This document shows positions 1 through 40,577 of a stretch of 64,000 bases of DNA, piece by piece; the first letter of the stretch is position 1, and the number at the start of each line of letters is the position of its first letter. The stretch is from positions 8,444,885 through 8,508,884 of the forward strand of contig CM017565.1 in the NCBI GenBank assembly GCA_007844125.1. The letters run 5' to 3'. The stretch comes from Sinonovacula constricta (lineage: Eukaryota; Mollusca; Bivalvia; Cardiida; Solecurtidae). The position numbers were made by a program, and so were the translations under genes. Below the pieces are notes generated by a model. It ran no database searches and was not told the origin of the DNA. It saw nothing but the letters and a program-made list of their open reading frames with translations.

Positions 1-550
1 CCTTGTATCTCATGTGCCATCAACAGGTCTATGTATCTCAACAGGTCCCTGTATCTCAACAGGTCCCAGTATCTCATGCGCCATCAACAGGTCCTTGTAT
101 CTTATATGCCATCAACAGGTCTATGTATCTCAACAGGTATATGTATCTCAACAGGTCCCTGTATCTCATGTGCCATCAACAGGTCCCTGTATCTCATGTG
201 CCAACAACAGGTCCCTGTATCTCATGTGCCATGAACAGGTCCCTGTATCTCATGTGCCAACAACAGGTCCCTGTATCTCAACAGGTCCCTGTATCTCATG
301 TGCCAACAACAGGTCCCTGTATCTCAACAGGTTCCTGTATGTCATGTGCCATCAACAGGTCCGTGTATCTCATGTGCCAACAACAGGTCCCTGTATCTCA
401 ACAGGTACCTGTATCTCATGTGCCAACAACAGGTCCCTGTATCTCAACAGGTCCCTGTATGCCATGTGCTATCAACAGGTCCGTGTATCTCATGTGCCAT
501 CAACAGGTTCGTGTATCTCATGGGCCATCAACAGGTCCCTGTATCTCAAA
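1..550. repeat. Minisatellite, about 28-bp unit with 19-bp variants
   Basis: Repeats of AACAGGTCCCTGTATCTC alternating with ATGTGCCATC. The array runs off the window's left edge. All three frames stay open for up to about 190 codons, giving cysteine- and serine-rich ORFs that are products of the period, not genes. Probably intronic to the cyclase. Confidence 0.9.
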
Positions 551-1425
551 ATTTATCTCAATCCTTTATCTCTAAATTTAATAACATATTAAATAATCCA
601 TATTTCTATTTTATTTTATATTCAATGTATTGCAATTACTTGTAACATACAATATTAGTACTGAATGTTATTATACAGATAATAAAACACCTCAAGTTGA
701 ATAATCTGTTATTTACAGATAATGTCAATATTAGTTTTGTTACGTTTACGGTACTTTTAATTGTTCGACATTATGTAAGAATACGAGGAAATTTTATGTT
801 GCTTATGTACATGTTCATCGTGCGGTCCCTTGTTTATTACCATCTCGCTTTGTTGTGTAGTTAGAAGCAAGATTATGTAGCAGTCCGTATGTCACCTTGA
901 GAAAAGAGGGTGGGTGTTGTTGAGGAAGAGGGTGGGGACGGGCTACAGTGACATTTTACATAGGGATTTTGATAACCATTAATTTAGAGGTGTTGCGTCA
1001 AAAATAAGCATGTCAAATCCGGATTGTTTAATGAGACAAAAATGAAATAAATTTCATTTGAATGAAAGCGGCCCTATGATGTTCAACTTTTTTTTTCAAA
1101 AGTTCAAAATGCAATAGTATCAGATTAAATAAGAAATGGCAATGCTCTAAACTGGTAATAATAGAGCCCAATCTCACTCACAGAAGCATTTGCATCCGTT
1201 TTACTAGTTTCAGGTTCTATGCCGTTTCCAATTTTAGCATATTTCTGCAATGCTTCTTGGACTTTGTCATATTTCCTTATATATCTTCATATAGAGCCAA
1301 AAGAGTTCAAAGGTTAAGTAGCATCTTGTAGAAATGTTAAGTTCAATACTAACATTTCCATTCTTCTCTGTCAGAATATGATGACGCTTTCAGTGAAAAT
1401 ATTCAGTTAAAATCGGGAAAACAAG
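551..1425. other. AT-rich sequence, no gene seen
   Basis: Short T and A runs and no exon-like reading with splice sites. Probably cyclase intron or 5' flank. Confidence 0.5.
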
Positions 1426-1427
1426 AG

Positions 1428-2025
1428 GCGCCCGTACCTTAGTGGTAGAGTCGCCGAATTGTAACTCCTCTGACAGCTTAGCCTCTCAACGCGTGGGTTG
1501 TAGTCCCGTTCGGGGCAAAGGACTTAATGTAAGAAGCAATGGGAACTCCTCGGGTAATTCCGTCTTTGGGACAATCATCCCTCGGATGTACATGGTGCAA
1601 TAATACATAATGAAATTACGATCGTTTTGTTCGCCGGGAGTCGGAAGAAGAATATGCTTACAATGTAGTTTGCACAAAACATAAACACTGTCATCGTTTG
1701 ACAGCTGCATGTCTACTGTGCTAGGTAAATTAAAATCGGACGTTTTAAATTTGAAGCCGCCACAAACTGAAGTTTTACTAGCATCGTACTGTAGTGAGCT
1801 GTCACCCGAACTGCCATCTTTGTTTTGAGGTCTTTCTCAAAAGAAGTCCCAATTAGATAAATGGCCGAGGCGATCCGACTACCTACATACATCCGAGAGA
1901 TGATTCGTGAATTATCCGACGTGTTCCGATTGTGTGAGAAGGTCTTCCAGCTGACTTGCGGTGCGACGGTAGTTCTACCCAGACATATGTGTATGGGGTC
2001 TTCCTCCGCCCAAAACGCTGGACGT
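1428..2025. repeat. Dispersed repeat with tRNA-like head
   Basis: Begins with a box A-like CTTAGTGGTAGAG and box B-like GGTTGTAGTCCCG. About 1500-1940 reappears, reverse-complemented, at about 20480-20880; both share GAGGGATGATTGTCCC and GTATGTAGGTAGTCG-type blocks. ORFs in both copies are repeat-derived. Confidence 0.7.
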
Positions 2026-2559
2026 TGCTATAATGATCATAAATGGTCGCTGGAACGAATGTCAAAAACAAAAGCAAAACGAGAAAACAAACAGTCGCGT
2101 GAACAAGCTTGCAAAAATTTCGACTTCGAAGCAAAGCAATTAATTTTAATAGACATAATTGTCATGAGTTTCTTTTTAAACATGTAAACTGGCATGATTC
2201 TAGATTTTGTTGAACATTATGAGCAAGTACAATATAAACAAGTTACATCGTATAATCAATGTGGTCAAACAAACAATCAATATTTTGGGGAGAGCCAAAC
2301 CGTTCTGGCCGCTAACATGTTTGTACATTTACAAGTAGATGTATCAAATTGGCAAGGAGAAACCACTGAAACAGCTTTTCAGAGAGCAATAATACTATTC
2401 GTTGAAAGGACGTAAAACTGCCATATTTGCCATTTTGTTGTTGTTTGTTTTTGTTTTTGCTTGTTGTTGTATTTTTGTTAGTGATTTCTGTTCATCATTT
2501 ATCTTTTTATCGTTTGTTTGTTAGTTTGTTCGTTTGGAACAGACAACATTGGTGCAATT

Positions 2560-2700
2560 GTGTACATCCAGATATTGTTGGCGGAGAAAGACCCCGACAG
2601 GTGTCTATGTAGAACCTACGGCGCATCGCAGGTCCGCTAGAAGATCTCTCAACATTAAGTTTTCTCCCTAGCCGGGGCTTGAACCACCGATGCAAATCGA
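2560..2700. repeat. Dispersed SINE-like fragment
   Basis: Shares GTAGAACC...CGGCGCATCGCAGGTC with 1925-2020 (reverse), 14750-14800 and 58540-58615. On the minus strand GGTTCAAGCCCCGG resembles a Pol III box B. Confidence 0.55.
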
Positions 2701-4092
2701 CGAATAGTTACATCGACAACAATAACTGGCGCTCCGATAGCACTACTGCGTTAATTAATGAGTAGGTGGACTATATGAGTTTGCCTTCCGTCATAACTCT
2801 TTGATGTTTTAATTGGTTTTGTTTTTCTACAAAGTTGCGTTATTTAGAGGCAATGTCCTGGTCTTTGTGCTAATGGAAGGAAGTGTCCGAGCTATTTAGC
2901 CTTTTATTACAGACGGTGTTCTACAAAACCAATTTGCATTTTTTATCATAACTTGATTTGTGACCATGAAAAGACGTGATTTATTCTGTCTTAATAGGGT
3001 TGTGCTTTATTACTGAGTATTCACTCGAACGCGGACTAGATTTATGTGTTCCTGTCATGGGAAATATATATATATATTGCTTACACTGAAGACATACGGA
3101 AGAACTGTGAGCAAAGGCATTGAGCAGCCGATAGATATTTACGAGTCATAATTGTTAAACAGTATAGGGTGATTTAAAAAGAACAACATCAACACACTTT
3201 TTATTTCCTATAAAGCTAGAGAATATCGTCAAAAAAGTGCAGGAGATTTACTTGTACTGAACCTCGTGATGGCCTTATTAAGGATACTACTGACGATCTA
3301 TTTTAGGCTAAAGTCATGATTTGAACACAAGTCAGTCTCAACTCATATAAACCAATTAACCTGTGATTATCCGAACAACGCAGTTCAGCACAAGCGTTAT
3401 TAAATATCCGCTCGTGGACATCTAAAGCACATTGTATATATTGTATCTTGAAATATGATTGGTTGGTGAATCATACCTACAAATCCTTGTACTGATACAT
3501 TATGTTAATACGATTTTAGTGGCTTTTGGCGTCTACATGCAAAGGTGCGTAGACTTAGTGGGACAGACTCATTGTAAGGACGAATAGACTCAGGAGGATA
3601 ATGTGCATATCATGATCTACACTTAGTCCCTGAGCATGGTCAATATGTGCTAAGTAGGCCCAAAAGCAATATCAGAACCCACGGTAAATATTCCGTTATC
3701 ACTCAATGCATATGCTACATATATACCGTGGGTTACTTGGCCACAAAAACTTCGTTCTCGTGAATATATGAATGATTTTTATTGGCTCCGTCTCCAAAAC
3801 GGCAAGGAAATTCAGCCAATGAAATTGTTCGTTTTATCTTCCTATACGACTTCTTGTTTACAAGTAGACAACAGGCGTCGCAGGTTTATGCGGTCAAATT
3901 GACTTTAATAACCAATTGTTTTTATCTGCAATTGTAGACTAAATAACTGGATTTTCATTGGACCACTGGTTATTATAAATACTCATGAAAACGAACCTTT
4001 ACCAGTCCAATGTCACACGGCTACCATGAAGCCAAGCGGGTGTACGTGTGTTTCGACGATGACCCAAAAATAATTATCTGGTTACATTTTAG
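2701..4092. other. Intron or 5' flank, no exon seen
   Basis: No reading with splice sites that resembles the missing receptor ectodomain. A short TA run lies at 3066-3079. Confidence 0.5.
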
Positions 4093-32008
<27,916 letters not shown>

Positions 32009-33214
32009 TGACGTCTTAAAACATTTTCAGCCAATGGCAACTTTCGTATGTTGATATAGGAACTTAACCAAACTTCATCTTGTGTATCCACGTTTAATTG
32101 AACGGGTATCCGAAACCAAAGGTGAATGACAAAAACGTTTATTTAGGTAGTGAAGCCACATGTTGAGATTCGGTGATGATGGTTGCTTAATCTATGGTTC
32201 GTTCGTGAATGTGTACTCTTAGAACTACTATGATATTTTTAATTTTAAACACTTGTTGTTAATAGTCGATGTAATAATACATGATCCCAACTTTCTGAAT
32301 AGAGAAAGTACTCAACTACCAACAGCAAAGTGCATTTAATTGTCTTACCCAAGTCTTTTTGTCGGTTTTGGGTTCGAAACCGGAAACCCACCGGAGTCTA
32401 GTCTCTAAACTACGGTTGCCAAAACTGATACTTTAAGTAAGTTTCGTTTTGACAAAAAAAATGAAATGTTGAAAACAAGGTTCAGTTGTGTACTATCCGT
32501 AGCCGCGGAGTAAATAAACAACTCCTATATGAGGTTTATCATACCGATGCATATTTTGTTGTTATGTTATTCTGTAAACGTATTGCCTTATTGATTACTA
32601 TTGTAATAAAGCAAGTCTTTTTTTCTTGTGATAAAAGATTAAATTCAGCGCTTGGGTATGTTTGACAGCAGTTGAAATGCAACCTCAGTACCATCGTTTT
32701 ATTGGAAGGCATGTCAAATGCATTAAATGATGCTTATTGTAATAGATAATATGTAAAAAGCAACAACGGATGTTACTCATAAGAACAATGATTCTGTTTG
32801 GCAATTTGTGCATCTTAAGTGCTTTGTTTCGATTGTGTTAAATGACACGAAGTATTCAGCGTACTTAATTAACACGCGTGAGTATAAATTAGAGATCACA
32901 TTAATATTCTATTTTTGTACACAAGCCGAACAGGCTTAAAGTTGGACCAGCAAGTGATGATAGAAAGGTGTTCAGTTCATTAATAAGGCCTTTTAACGTC
33001 CTGATACAGTTTTATATTCAGTTATTGGTCACACAACTTACACAATTCCCACCTTTATATACAAATAATGTGTCTGTATGACATAGATATCTCGGTTTAG
33101 GATTGTTCCTTTTTCTTCATACAAAGTCGAGTTTAGACAGTGAAAATTTTAAGTAAAAACTGCATCATGTTAAATCATTGTTTTGACAATTTAATCAATA
33201 CAGATTACGGTATA
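32009..33214. other. 3' UTR and intergenic sequence
   Basis: AT-rich. 32360-32420 contains GGTTCGAAACC in a tRNA-like setting, perhaps a degraded SINE. No ORF of note. Confidence 0.5.
32605..32610 (+). promoter_or_regulatory. Possible polyadenylation signal of the cyclase gene
   Basis: AATAAA about 600 bp after the stop codon, followed by a T-rich stretch. Another AATAAA lies at 32513-32518. Which is used cannot be told from the sequence. Confidence 0.35.
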
Positions 33215-33995
33215 CAGTGCCGGATCCAGGATTTCTGGCGGGGGTGGGGGTGGGGGTGGTGCTGTGCCGATTTTTAATCATGTTTTGTCCACCAGAGCTA
33301 CCAACATTGATAAATGCTTGCTAAAATCATTTATTTTCATACTTTCCTAAGTTGTTTGCTATATTTGAGTGACGTTAATGTCACGGTGACGATTTCGAGC
33401 TTTTCAGCCGGCTGCTGTCACGGACGTTAGTAACAAAAGAGTATCTTTGTAATGTTTGGATACATGGGTTTACACGCTTGGCTTAATGTTTCACTGATAG
33501 TAAAGTGTTCTTGTTCAGTGTTTTGCCATCGCTTTATCCACAATTTGATGTCTTCATAGAAGATATCCGAGTCAGGCATGCCATCACGGAAAAATAAAAA
33601 AAAAAAGCGGCAAGTTTAAGTTGTGGAATTACGAAAAGACGCAGTGGAATGTTCGAATATGGAAATAATAAGTGACAGAGTAAACACCTTCCTGAGCTGA
33701 AACCACAATTTGGTGTCGAGATATTTTTGAAACAAAATATGTTTGTGTTTTACGATTAAATCTTGTATTTCACTGGCAATAATGCGTTTATAAATAGGAA
33801 ATATAAGAAAAAATGATGTTATTGTCAGTGTATTTATGAGGCTTAACTGTGCGAACGAAATAAAAAGTATTGCAAAATTTAACATCTTTTAACGTGATAT
33901 TCAAAACGAGATATTCAAAAGCGTTAATAATTGTATAGTCCAGAAACTTTAGGGGTTGGGGGTGCTCCCACCCCCATCCCCAGGATCCGCTAGTG
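33215..33995. mobile_element. hAT-like nonautonomous element
   Basis: Left end CAGTGCCGGATCCAGG followed by G-rich repeats; right end, reversed, CACTAGCGGATCCTGGGG followed by G-rich repeats. Such GGATCC termini with subterminal G runs are common in animal hAT miniature elements. There is no transposase ORF and no exact 8-bp target duplication. Confidence 0.5.
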
Positions 33996-34196
33996 ATATA
34001 GTATTACAAATTCGATAAGGTAGCTTTAAAGAAAGCATATTGCTCTGTTAAGAACATTAAAGATGGTTATGTGCACCGCAATGTCATAGACTAGTTTATT
34101 TTCTATTAATATCTGCCCCTAGTTAACACCACGCAGGTGTTATGCAGAATGCAAGAAGAAGAAACCTGTTCGCCTTAGCTGGATTTAACTAGTTCT

Positions 34197-34975
34197 TAAC
34201 TAAACACATGACAATATTGATATTTAACCAAACACGTGACAATATTGATACTTAACCAAGCACGTGACAATATTGATACTTAACCAAACACGTGACAATA
34301 TTGATACTTGACCATGCACGTGACAATATTGATACTTAACCAAGCACGTGACAATATTGATACTTAACCAAGCACGTGACAATATTGATACTTAATCAAA
34401 CACGTGACAATATTGATACTTAACCAAACACGTGACAATATTGATACTTAACCAAACACGTGACAATATTGATACTTGACCATGCACGTGACAATATTGA
34501 TACTTAACCAAGCACGTGACAATATTGATACTTAACCAAACACGTGACAATATTGGTACTTAACCAAACACGTGACAATATTGATACTTGACCATGCACG
34601 TGACAATATTGATACTTAACCAAACACGTGACAATATTGATACTTAACCAAACACGTGACAATATTGATACTTAACCAAGCCCGTGACAATAGTGATACT
34701 TAACCAAGCCCGTGACAATATTGGTACTTAACCAAACACGTGACAATATTAATACTTAACCAAGCACGTGACAATATTGATACTTGACCAAGCACTTGAC
34801 AATATTGATACTTAACCAAGCCCGTGACAATATTGGTACTCAACCAAACACGTGACAATATTGATTTTCAACCAATCACGTGACAATATTGATACTTAAC
34901 CAAACACGTGACAATATTGATACTTAACAAAGCACGTGGCAATATTTATACTTTACTAACCCATGACAATATTGA
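34197..34975. repeat. 28-bp minisatellite with an E-box in most units
   Basis: About 27 units built on CACGTGACAATATTGATA plus CTTAACCAA. Most carry the palindrome CACGTG; a few read CCCGTG or CACTTG. It lies between the convergent cyclase and tyrosinase genes. Confidence 0.95.
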
Positions 34976-34989
34976 TAGTTATCCAAACA

Positions 34990-35560
34990 TTTGTTATGTA
35001 CGGTTCCGGTGTTTGTTATGTACGGTTACGGTGTTTGCTATGTACGGTTCCGGTGTTTGTTATGTACGGTTCCGGCGTTTGTTGTGTACGGTTACGGTGT
35101 TTGTTATGTACGGTTACGGTGTTTGCTATGTACGGTTACGGTGTTTGTTATGTACGGTTACGGTGTTTGTAATGTACGGTTCCGGTGTTTGTTATGTACG
35201 GTTCCGGCGTTTGTTGTGTACGGTTACGGTGTTTGTTATGTACGGTTACGGTGTTTGCTATGTACGGTTACGGTGTTTGCTATGTACGGTTACGGTGTTT
35301 GCTATGTACGGTTACGGCGTTTGCTATGTACGGTTACGGTGTTTGTTATGTACGGTTACGGTATTTGCTATGTACGGTTACGGTGTTTGTTATGTACGGC
35401 TCCGGTGTTTGCTATGTACGGTTACGGTGTTTGTTATGTACGGTTCCGGCGTTTGCTATGTACGGTAACGGCGTTTGCTATGTACGGTTACGGTGTTTGT
35501 TATGTACGGCTCCGGTGTTTGTTATGTACGGTTACCGTGTTTGCTATGTACTGTCCAGGA
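34990..35560. repeat. 22-bp minisatellite
   Basis: About 26 units of TATGTACGGTTACGG plus TGTTTGC or TGTTTGT. Since 22 is not a multiple of 3, all three plus frames cycle through the same peptide and stay open up to 201 codons. It directly abuts the 28-bp array. Confidence 0.95.
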
Positions 35561-35564
35561 TATT

Positions 35565-36870
35565 CACATATTTCGGTCATATATTTTGTCTTATAAGGTA
35601 ACTCGTACAGTTTAGATAAGCCAAGGTACATATCAGATATTCGAATGTTTATAAAATAACATACTTATATATTATGTTTAATTAATATTTTTGTATTAAA
35701 CTGTTTTAAGAGACCGTCCAAATAATGCACGTAACTTGCCTCACGTAAATATGATGTGTAAAAATACACAGCCACTATATGTGCTAAAATGCTTTTTTTT
35801 TGAAACCGATATTTTCTGTGTATACTATTTGTTGTTGTTTTTATTGAAGTTAGAATTCCTGTGTAAAATGTCCTATTGTTGCAGATATGAAAATGATATG
35901 TGGATATCATGCTTCGATTTTGTTAATGGTTTATCTAAGTTCGTTTTTTCTGAACATTCCGTGTCGCTTATAATTGTAAGTGTTGGTCCATTGGAGCAAA
36001 ATTATTTACTTGTGAGATTAATTATTAAGATAGTATTGTTGAAAGAAAACGTGCTTATCGGTACAAGTCCGATCAAAAGCGTACAGATGAGTCACCGGGA
36101 AACCCACTCCGGACAGTTTCATTCTAATTTGGAAGGCCGCAGGAAACACCTCCCTTTCCCTCCCTGTTATTGTTCCTACCCAGACTATTTTTCTCTCACC
36201 TATTTCCACCTGGTATGTCCTGGTAGGAAGAATGAAGAGATAAGATTTGTCTAGACCTGCCTACATAGAGGAAGGAAAATCTTCCAGTGGAAAAAAGTCC
36301 GACTGTCCTTGTCCTTACAGCTGACTTGTATCCTGTGTCAAGCATTTAACCTTTCCTGGAAGCCTTGCTTCGTTTATAACACATGAAAGTTGCTTCGAAG
36401 AATATAATTGTATCTGCGTGGCGTATTTTAAAGTAGGTATACACATCTGATTTTTATACACTTACATCGTCTTTAACAGCATATACATTGTGAGTGTGTT
36501 TATTTTTGTGCTTGTTAAATTAATATTGATTAAAGTATAGACGTTATTATTTTGTTGTTTTCATTGAGTAGATGTCATTTCATCTTTTCATTTATTAATT
36601 TTCAGCGTTTATAAACGTGAAAATAAAGCAGCACATGTAATTGAATATGAAATTTGCTCGAGCGAGTTTTGATCTTGCTGAAATATGTAATGCAGAAGAC
36701 AATACGCATATGTCAGATTCTACAAAATGCATTAAAAATTAAAGTTATTTTATGTTACTGACGATGTGTCATTATAATAGTTTTTGTAAAAAAGTTACCG
36801 GAATATCATAAAGGAACAATGTCACAAAGATAACAACATTTTGTTTTTACAAATCTTTTATAGAGAATTA
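35565..36870. other. Intergenic sequence
   Basis: AT-rich with open but unrecognisable frames. 36080-36300 is GC-richer and may be an old repeat; no second copy was found. Confidence 0.5.
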
Positions 36871-36876
36871 TTTATT
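36871..36876 (-). promoter_or_regulatory. Possible polyadenylation signal of the tyrosinase gene
   Basis: TTTATT on the plus strand (AATAAA on the gene's strand) about 150 bp after the stop codon, a normal spacing for a short 3' UTR. Confidence 0.5.
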
Positions 36877-37021
36877 TTTCGTACAGTCATCTTATTTCTG
36901 CACACACAAGGCCAAGATACATGAATATTAACATATATGTTTATAAGTTTGACTATTTGGTTAGAATTCTTTGCACCAAAGAGTGCCAAGTAAACAATAA
37001 CAACTCCTTAACTTAGATTAA

Positions 37022-38507
37022 TCAGATCAAAATAGATGCATCATTTCCACAATTGAACCCTAGAGCTCCACGTGTAAGGTTCTGGTGGTTGTCCCTTCTT
37101 GCCTTATCCGGTTTTGCCCACGGCTCCTGTACGCTGTACTGTAGCGGAGAAGCCGAAATGACGGTGATTACACCGGTACATGGTCTGTACTTGACGGGGT
37201 GGGTCTGAGGGACTAGACAAATAGGGACACACATCCGTCCACATGTATCCTCCGCAGAGAGGGCTACTTCACTGGGCCGTGATGGTGTCGGTGCTGTAAC
37301 CCAAAGATCCACCACGACTGATGCCCTCCCGTATGAAGCGTCTATATAAACGTGTTCTGATCTGTGGTTGTGAGAGCTCAATCCTAGTGCTGATAGTTTT
37401 ACTTCTACTGCGGTGGATGCGTTTGATAAACACGAAGCCGGAGATACAAAGGACGCAACTTTATTTTTTGCCGTTTTTTCTGTTGATAATTCTAAGTAGC
37501 CTCCGCTTGCATTAAACACGTTTGTTGTTGCAGGTTTGAGGTAAAATACCGTAACAGGGACAGCGACAAGGTCTTCAATCATTGCATTACTGTATGCAGG
37601 AGGTGTGATGTGTAAACTCCTCCCTTTTATTGATCGTTTCATTCTGCCCCCAAGATTCATCCCTTGTGCGTCCTGTGTTCTTGGGTCGGATGGTGGTGAT
37701 TGGAAGGATTGACCTGCTCCAACTCTGCTAGCCTGCTCTCGGCTTCTCATGGCAAAAACCATTCCAGCACCTCCAGGACTCCCAGCTAATCCTGCGGCCT
37801 CTGCTGCAGCTCTAATTATCGGCGCGTCCATCCTCTCAACAGAGACGCAAAGCCAGCGGGCCACATCGCACATCAAGTACGGTGAACCACAGAATGGCGT
37901 AGCAGGGCTGCATCTCGGCGACCTCTCATAATTGTAATAGGATTGTGTCCAGTACAGTGCATAGCCATCAATATTTCTATATTGTGGTATTGCGTCCATG
38001 ACCCTGAACGGTTGGTGAAGTGGGTCACCAGGTGGGTAGTCCATGGTAGGGTTAACGCCGCATGTCGTGGCTTGACGGAACCGGAACATCTCCCAGATGT
38101 AGTCGATAAACGCATGATGCATAAAGAAGATAGGGTCATGCGCTGCTGACGATGTCAGTGAAAACTGACCACCAACCCACGTGTGGGGTCCACCATGGAT
38201 GAATTCCAGATTGAAGTCAGAAGTGGCGAATGGTGGCACGATCTGCGCCGTGAAACAACGGGACATGATGGCGCCTATTTGCAATCTGTTTATCAGTGTG
38301 CTTCCAGAGTTGATGTTCCGGGTCAGCGGTCCTGAGCTAGTCAGCCAGAAGGCAAAAGGTCCGTCATTGACAATGCCAAATCCAGTTCCAAGAAACTCTG
38401 GTGACCAAATGATGGACATCGTCGGATCGGCCATGTAGAAATCTAGTCTCGAATCCCAATAGGGCAGGGACACCCCAGGCCTGTGCCTCCGCATCTCCTC
38501 CTCAACT
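37022..38507 (-). CDS. Tyrosinase terminal exon 4 (copper site B and C-terminal domain)
   Basis: One 1486-base exon, acceptor GTTAACAG, enters phase 2 and runs to TGA. It begins VEEEMRRHRPGVSLPYWDSR, includes the CuB histidines (HGGPHTW, MHHAFID) and encodes the long C-terminal part with VPVTVFYLKPATTN and VVVDLWV. The stop follows GNDASILI. Confidence 0.95.
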
Positions 38508-40577
38508 CTGTTAACGATAAAACATTATACTTGTATTTTCACATTTATCGTATTTTAGTGAATGAACTGAGCACTTTAAAACAATACAATATATATATAT
38601 AGGCTACATACAGTACAAGGTAGATCCGATGCCAGCCAAGGAAGTTAGGTCCTCCGTGAGCCGAATTGGTCACTATGCCGGTGTGCCAATTGGCGAAATC
38701 GTCATAGGACAAACCCTGGAAACATTATCATACCAGCAGTTGATTTTGTCGCAGATTAAGTGGTCAAAGTACATCTATAACCTGAGTATACAATATTGTA
38801 TTAGTGCCAACCATTATGATCCGTTTAGACAAGAAAGGTTTATTTCATAAAAGAATGTGCGGATACATTATGCACAAATTACGGTATATGTATATGTTTT
38901 GAAGTGAAGAATAGCGTATTAATGCATATAGAATATTCCTTCTAAAGGCTCTATTAATAAACTAAGCATTGGTATTTTCACTATATTATATATCACCATT
39001 TATAGTTTTTGGGTGCCTAAGTGTAGCGGTTCGTTGTTAAATTGCTTCCGAAGTTGTGACATTACTGTAACCTAAACAACGAAGCGGTGCAATGGTTAAA
39101 ATCTCATCAGAACATTGCCCAAGCCAACGGAAATTAGAGCGGGAAAACGCTTCCAAAATGGAGTGTTTGATTTTAATGGACTCTCTTTTCGTTTGTCATT
39201 TGAAGTAAAAGTTTTTTTTGTACTTGGTTGTGTTTAATATTTTTAAAATCCGAAATAATGCCTATTGATTAGACTCCCCGAACTGTCGCTGCGCATGTGC
39301 AATAGTGTCAAAATTTAACGGACGATAAAAAAAAGTTATTAGAGCATAAAGAACCTGTTTAAATAAAAGTACAGGCTCAAAATCTGATCAAACATTTTCT
39401 TGAATGAGTAAACAAATACATACAATTAACTGCTTAATTGTACATAAAGGCTCACTCACAATAGGCGCAAACTTCATCTGCCGAAAGGCCTGATGAACCC
39501 TGTTCCGGTCAGCATCGGTCAGCCGTCGGTACTCCCGTCGGATTCGAAATCCCGTCGGTGGGAGCGGTGGCGCCTGGCATTTTACTCGACCCCGCTGTAT
39601 TGCCTAAAATATTTCCAGAATAGAGCATAACTGAAATGGAAGAAAAGCCTGCAATCGGACTTCAAATAAGTCGGTCTTATTATACCGTTTGTAATGAGAT
39701 TCCCGGAAATAGTTATCGCATAAAAAAACGAGTGTAGAGTGTTTTAACAAACAAGCACATATAATGAGATCCCTGTGAACTTTAATTTCATGTGGAATAC
39801 AATTCTTATAGGAGTGTTATTTGTTGCTGATGATCAGCGTTATGTTATAACATTACAAACGAGACCGTCGTTAATATTCATATTGCAGCTAAAGAAGAGG
39901 ATAAGGTGTATGTTTTGTTTTTTAATGTTTTGCTGTTGTTGTTGTTTGTTTTTTTTAGTTGGGCAAGAGGCTGTGTATACTATCAGAAATATTACATTTA
40001 GTTTTCTTTGAGGCCAAGTTACCTTTTCCTTTCTTTAATACTCTTAAAAGGATTATGATTGTAAAACATTCTACTTTCGCATTCTCGTTAATGTCCGCCA
40101 GTTTATCTCTTGTATTCACAAAATTGCAAGATAATCTGTATTGTTAACAAACATTAAATAAAATTTAGATTCTGTCTGAGACAGATTATATCACCATAAT
40201 TTTAAATACACGATGGAAATGCAACCTGTCAGTTACTTTGTCAGTCTTAATTGAAATACACAAGAGCGACTCTATTCCGTTTATGCCATACATTTCACAG
40301 AACGTACCGAGTGCACGAGAGATTTGGTATAATCCATCTTCTCGGCTGTGATGTTGTACAGGCTCCAGTCCACTAAATCTGTTTTCCACATAAACTGCTG
40401 CATGCACCCCAGGAATGTGTCAGTGGCGCTGCTAACGTTGTCATGACGATTAATCTCTTCATCGGTCATTACACAATTCTTCACAACATCAGGGACATCA
40501 GGGTGGTGCAGTGTAAAATGCGCATGCGCAAAAACAACCGCTTCGAGAATTACCAGATAAGTTACCTGAAGGTACAT
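37022..40577 (-). CDS. Secreted tyrosinase (type-3 copper oxidase), four exons
   Basis: Tyrosinases oxidise phenols to quinones; in molluscs, secreted forms tan periostracum and shell matrix and take part in melanisation. Four exons (40577-40308, 39594-39460, 38715-38612, 38507-37022) with consistent phases give 664 residues and TGA. A signal peptide (MYLQVTYLVILEAVVFAHA) opens the protein. CuA histidines appear in FANWHTG, SAHGGPNFLG and WHRIYL. CuB appears in HGGPHTWVGG and DPIFFMHHAFID, fitting the DPxF..xxHxxxD signature. LPYWDSR is the usual motif between the sites. After the copper domain is a linker with basic clusters (MKRSIKGR) and a beta-rich tail like the shielding domain of secreted tyrosinases. 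Both copper sites look complete, so activity is expected. It is convergent with the cyclase gene. Confidence 0.93.
38612..38715 (-). CDS. Tyrosinase exon 3 (copper site A)
   Basis: Acceptor GTTTCCAG, donor CT/GTATGT, phase 0 to 2. Encodes GLSYDDFANWHTGIVTNSAH then GGPNFLGWHRIYLVL, carrying three CuA histidines. Confidence 0.93.
39460..39594 (-). CDS. Tyrosinase exon 2
   Basis: Encodes KCQAPPLPPTGFRIRREYR and LTDADRNRVHQAFRQMK, the conserved RREYRxLT...R helix before CuA. Donor ATT/GTGAGT. The acceptor may be at 39594 (ATACAG) or 39603 (ATTTTAG); both keep the frame. Confidence 0.88.
40308..40577 (-). CDS. Tyrosinase exon 1 (signal peptide)
   Basis: Starts at an ATG followed by a 19-residue hydrophobic leader ending AHA, then LHHPDVPDVVKNC and CMQQFMWKTDLVDW. 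Ends CACTCG/GTACGT in phase 0. No upstream coding exon is needed. The first 12 coding bases end CAG/GTAACT, which resembles a donor but would remove the leader. Confidence 0.82.

Noticed and set aside
3..592. Overlapping ORFs of about 190 codons at the left edge
   Set aside because: Tandem-repeat translation in all three frames; no gene.
2194..2415. 73-codon plus ORF considered as a missing receptor exon
   Set aside because: No similarity to the receptor ectodomain and no convincing acceptor or donor.
34908..35596. 186- and 201-codon Cys/Val/Tyr ORFs
   Set aside because: They are readings of a 22-bp repeat; all plus frames give the same cyclic peptide.
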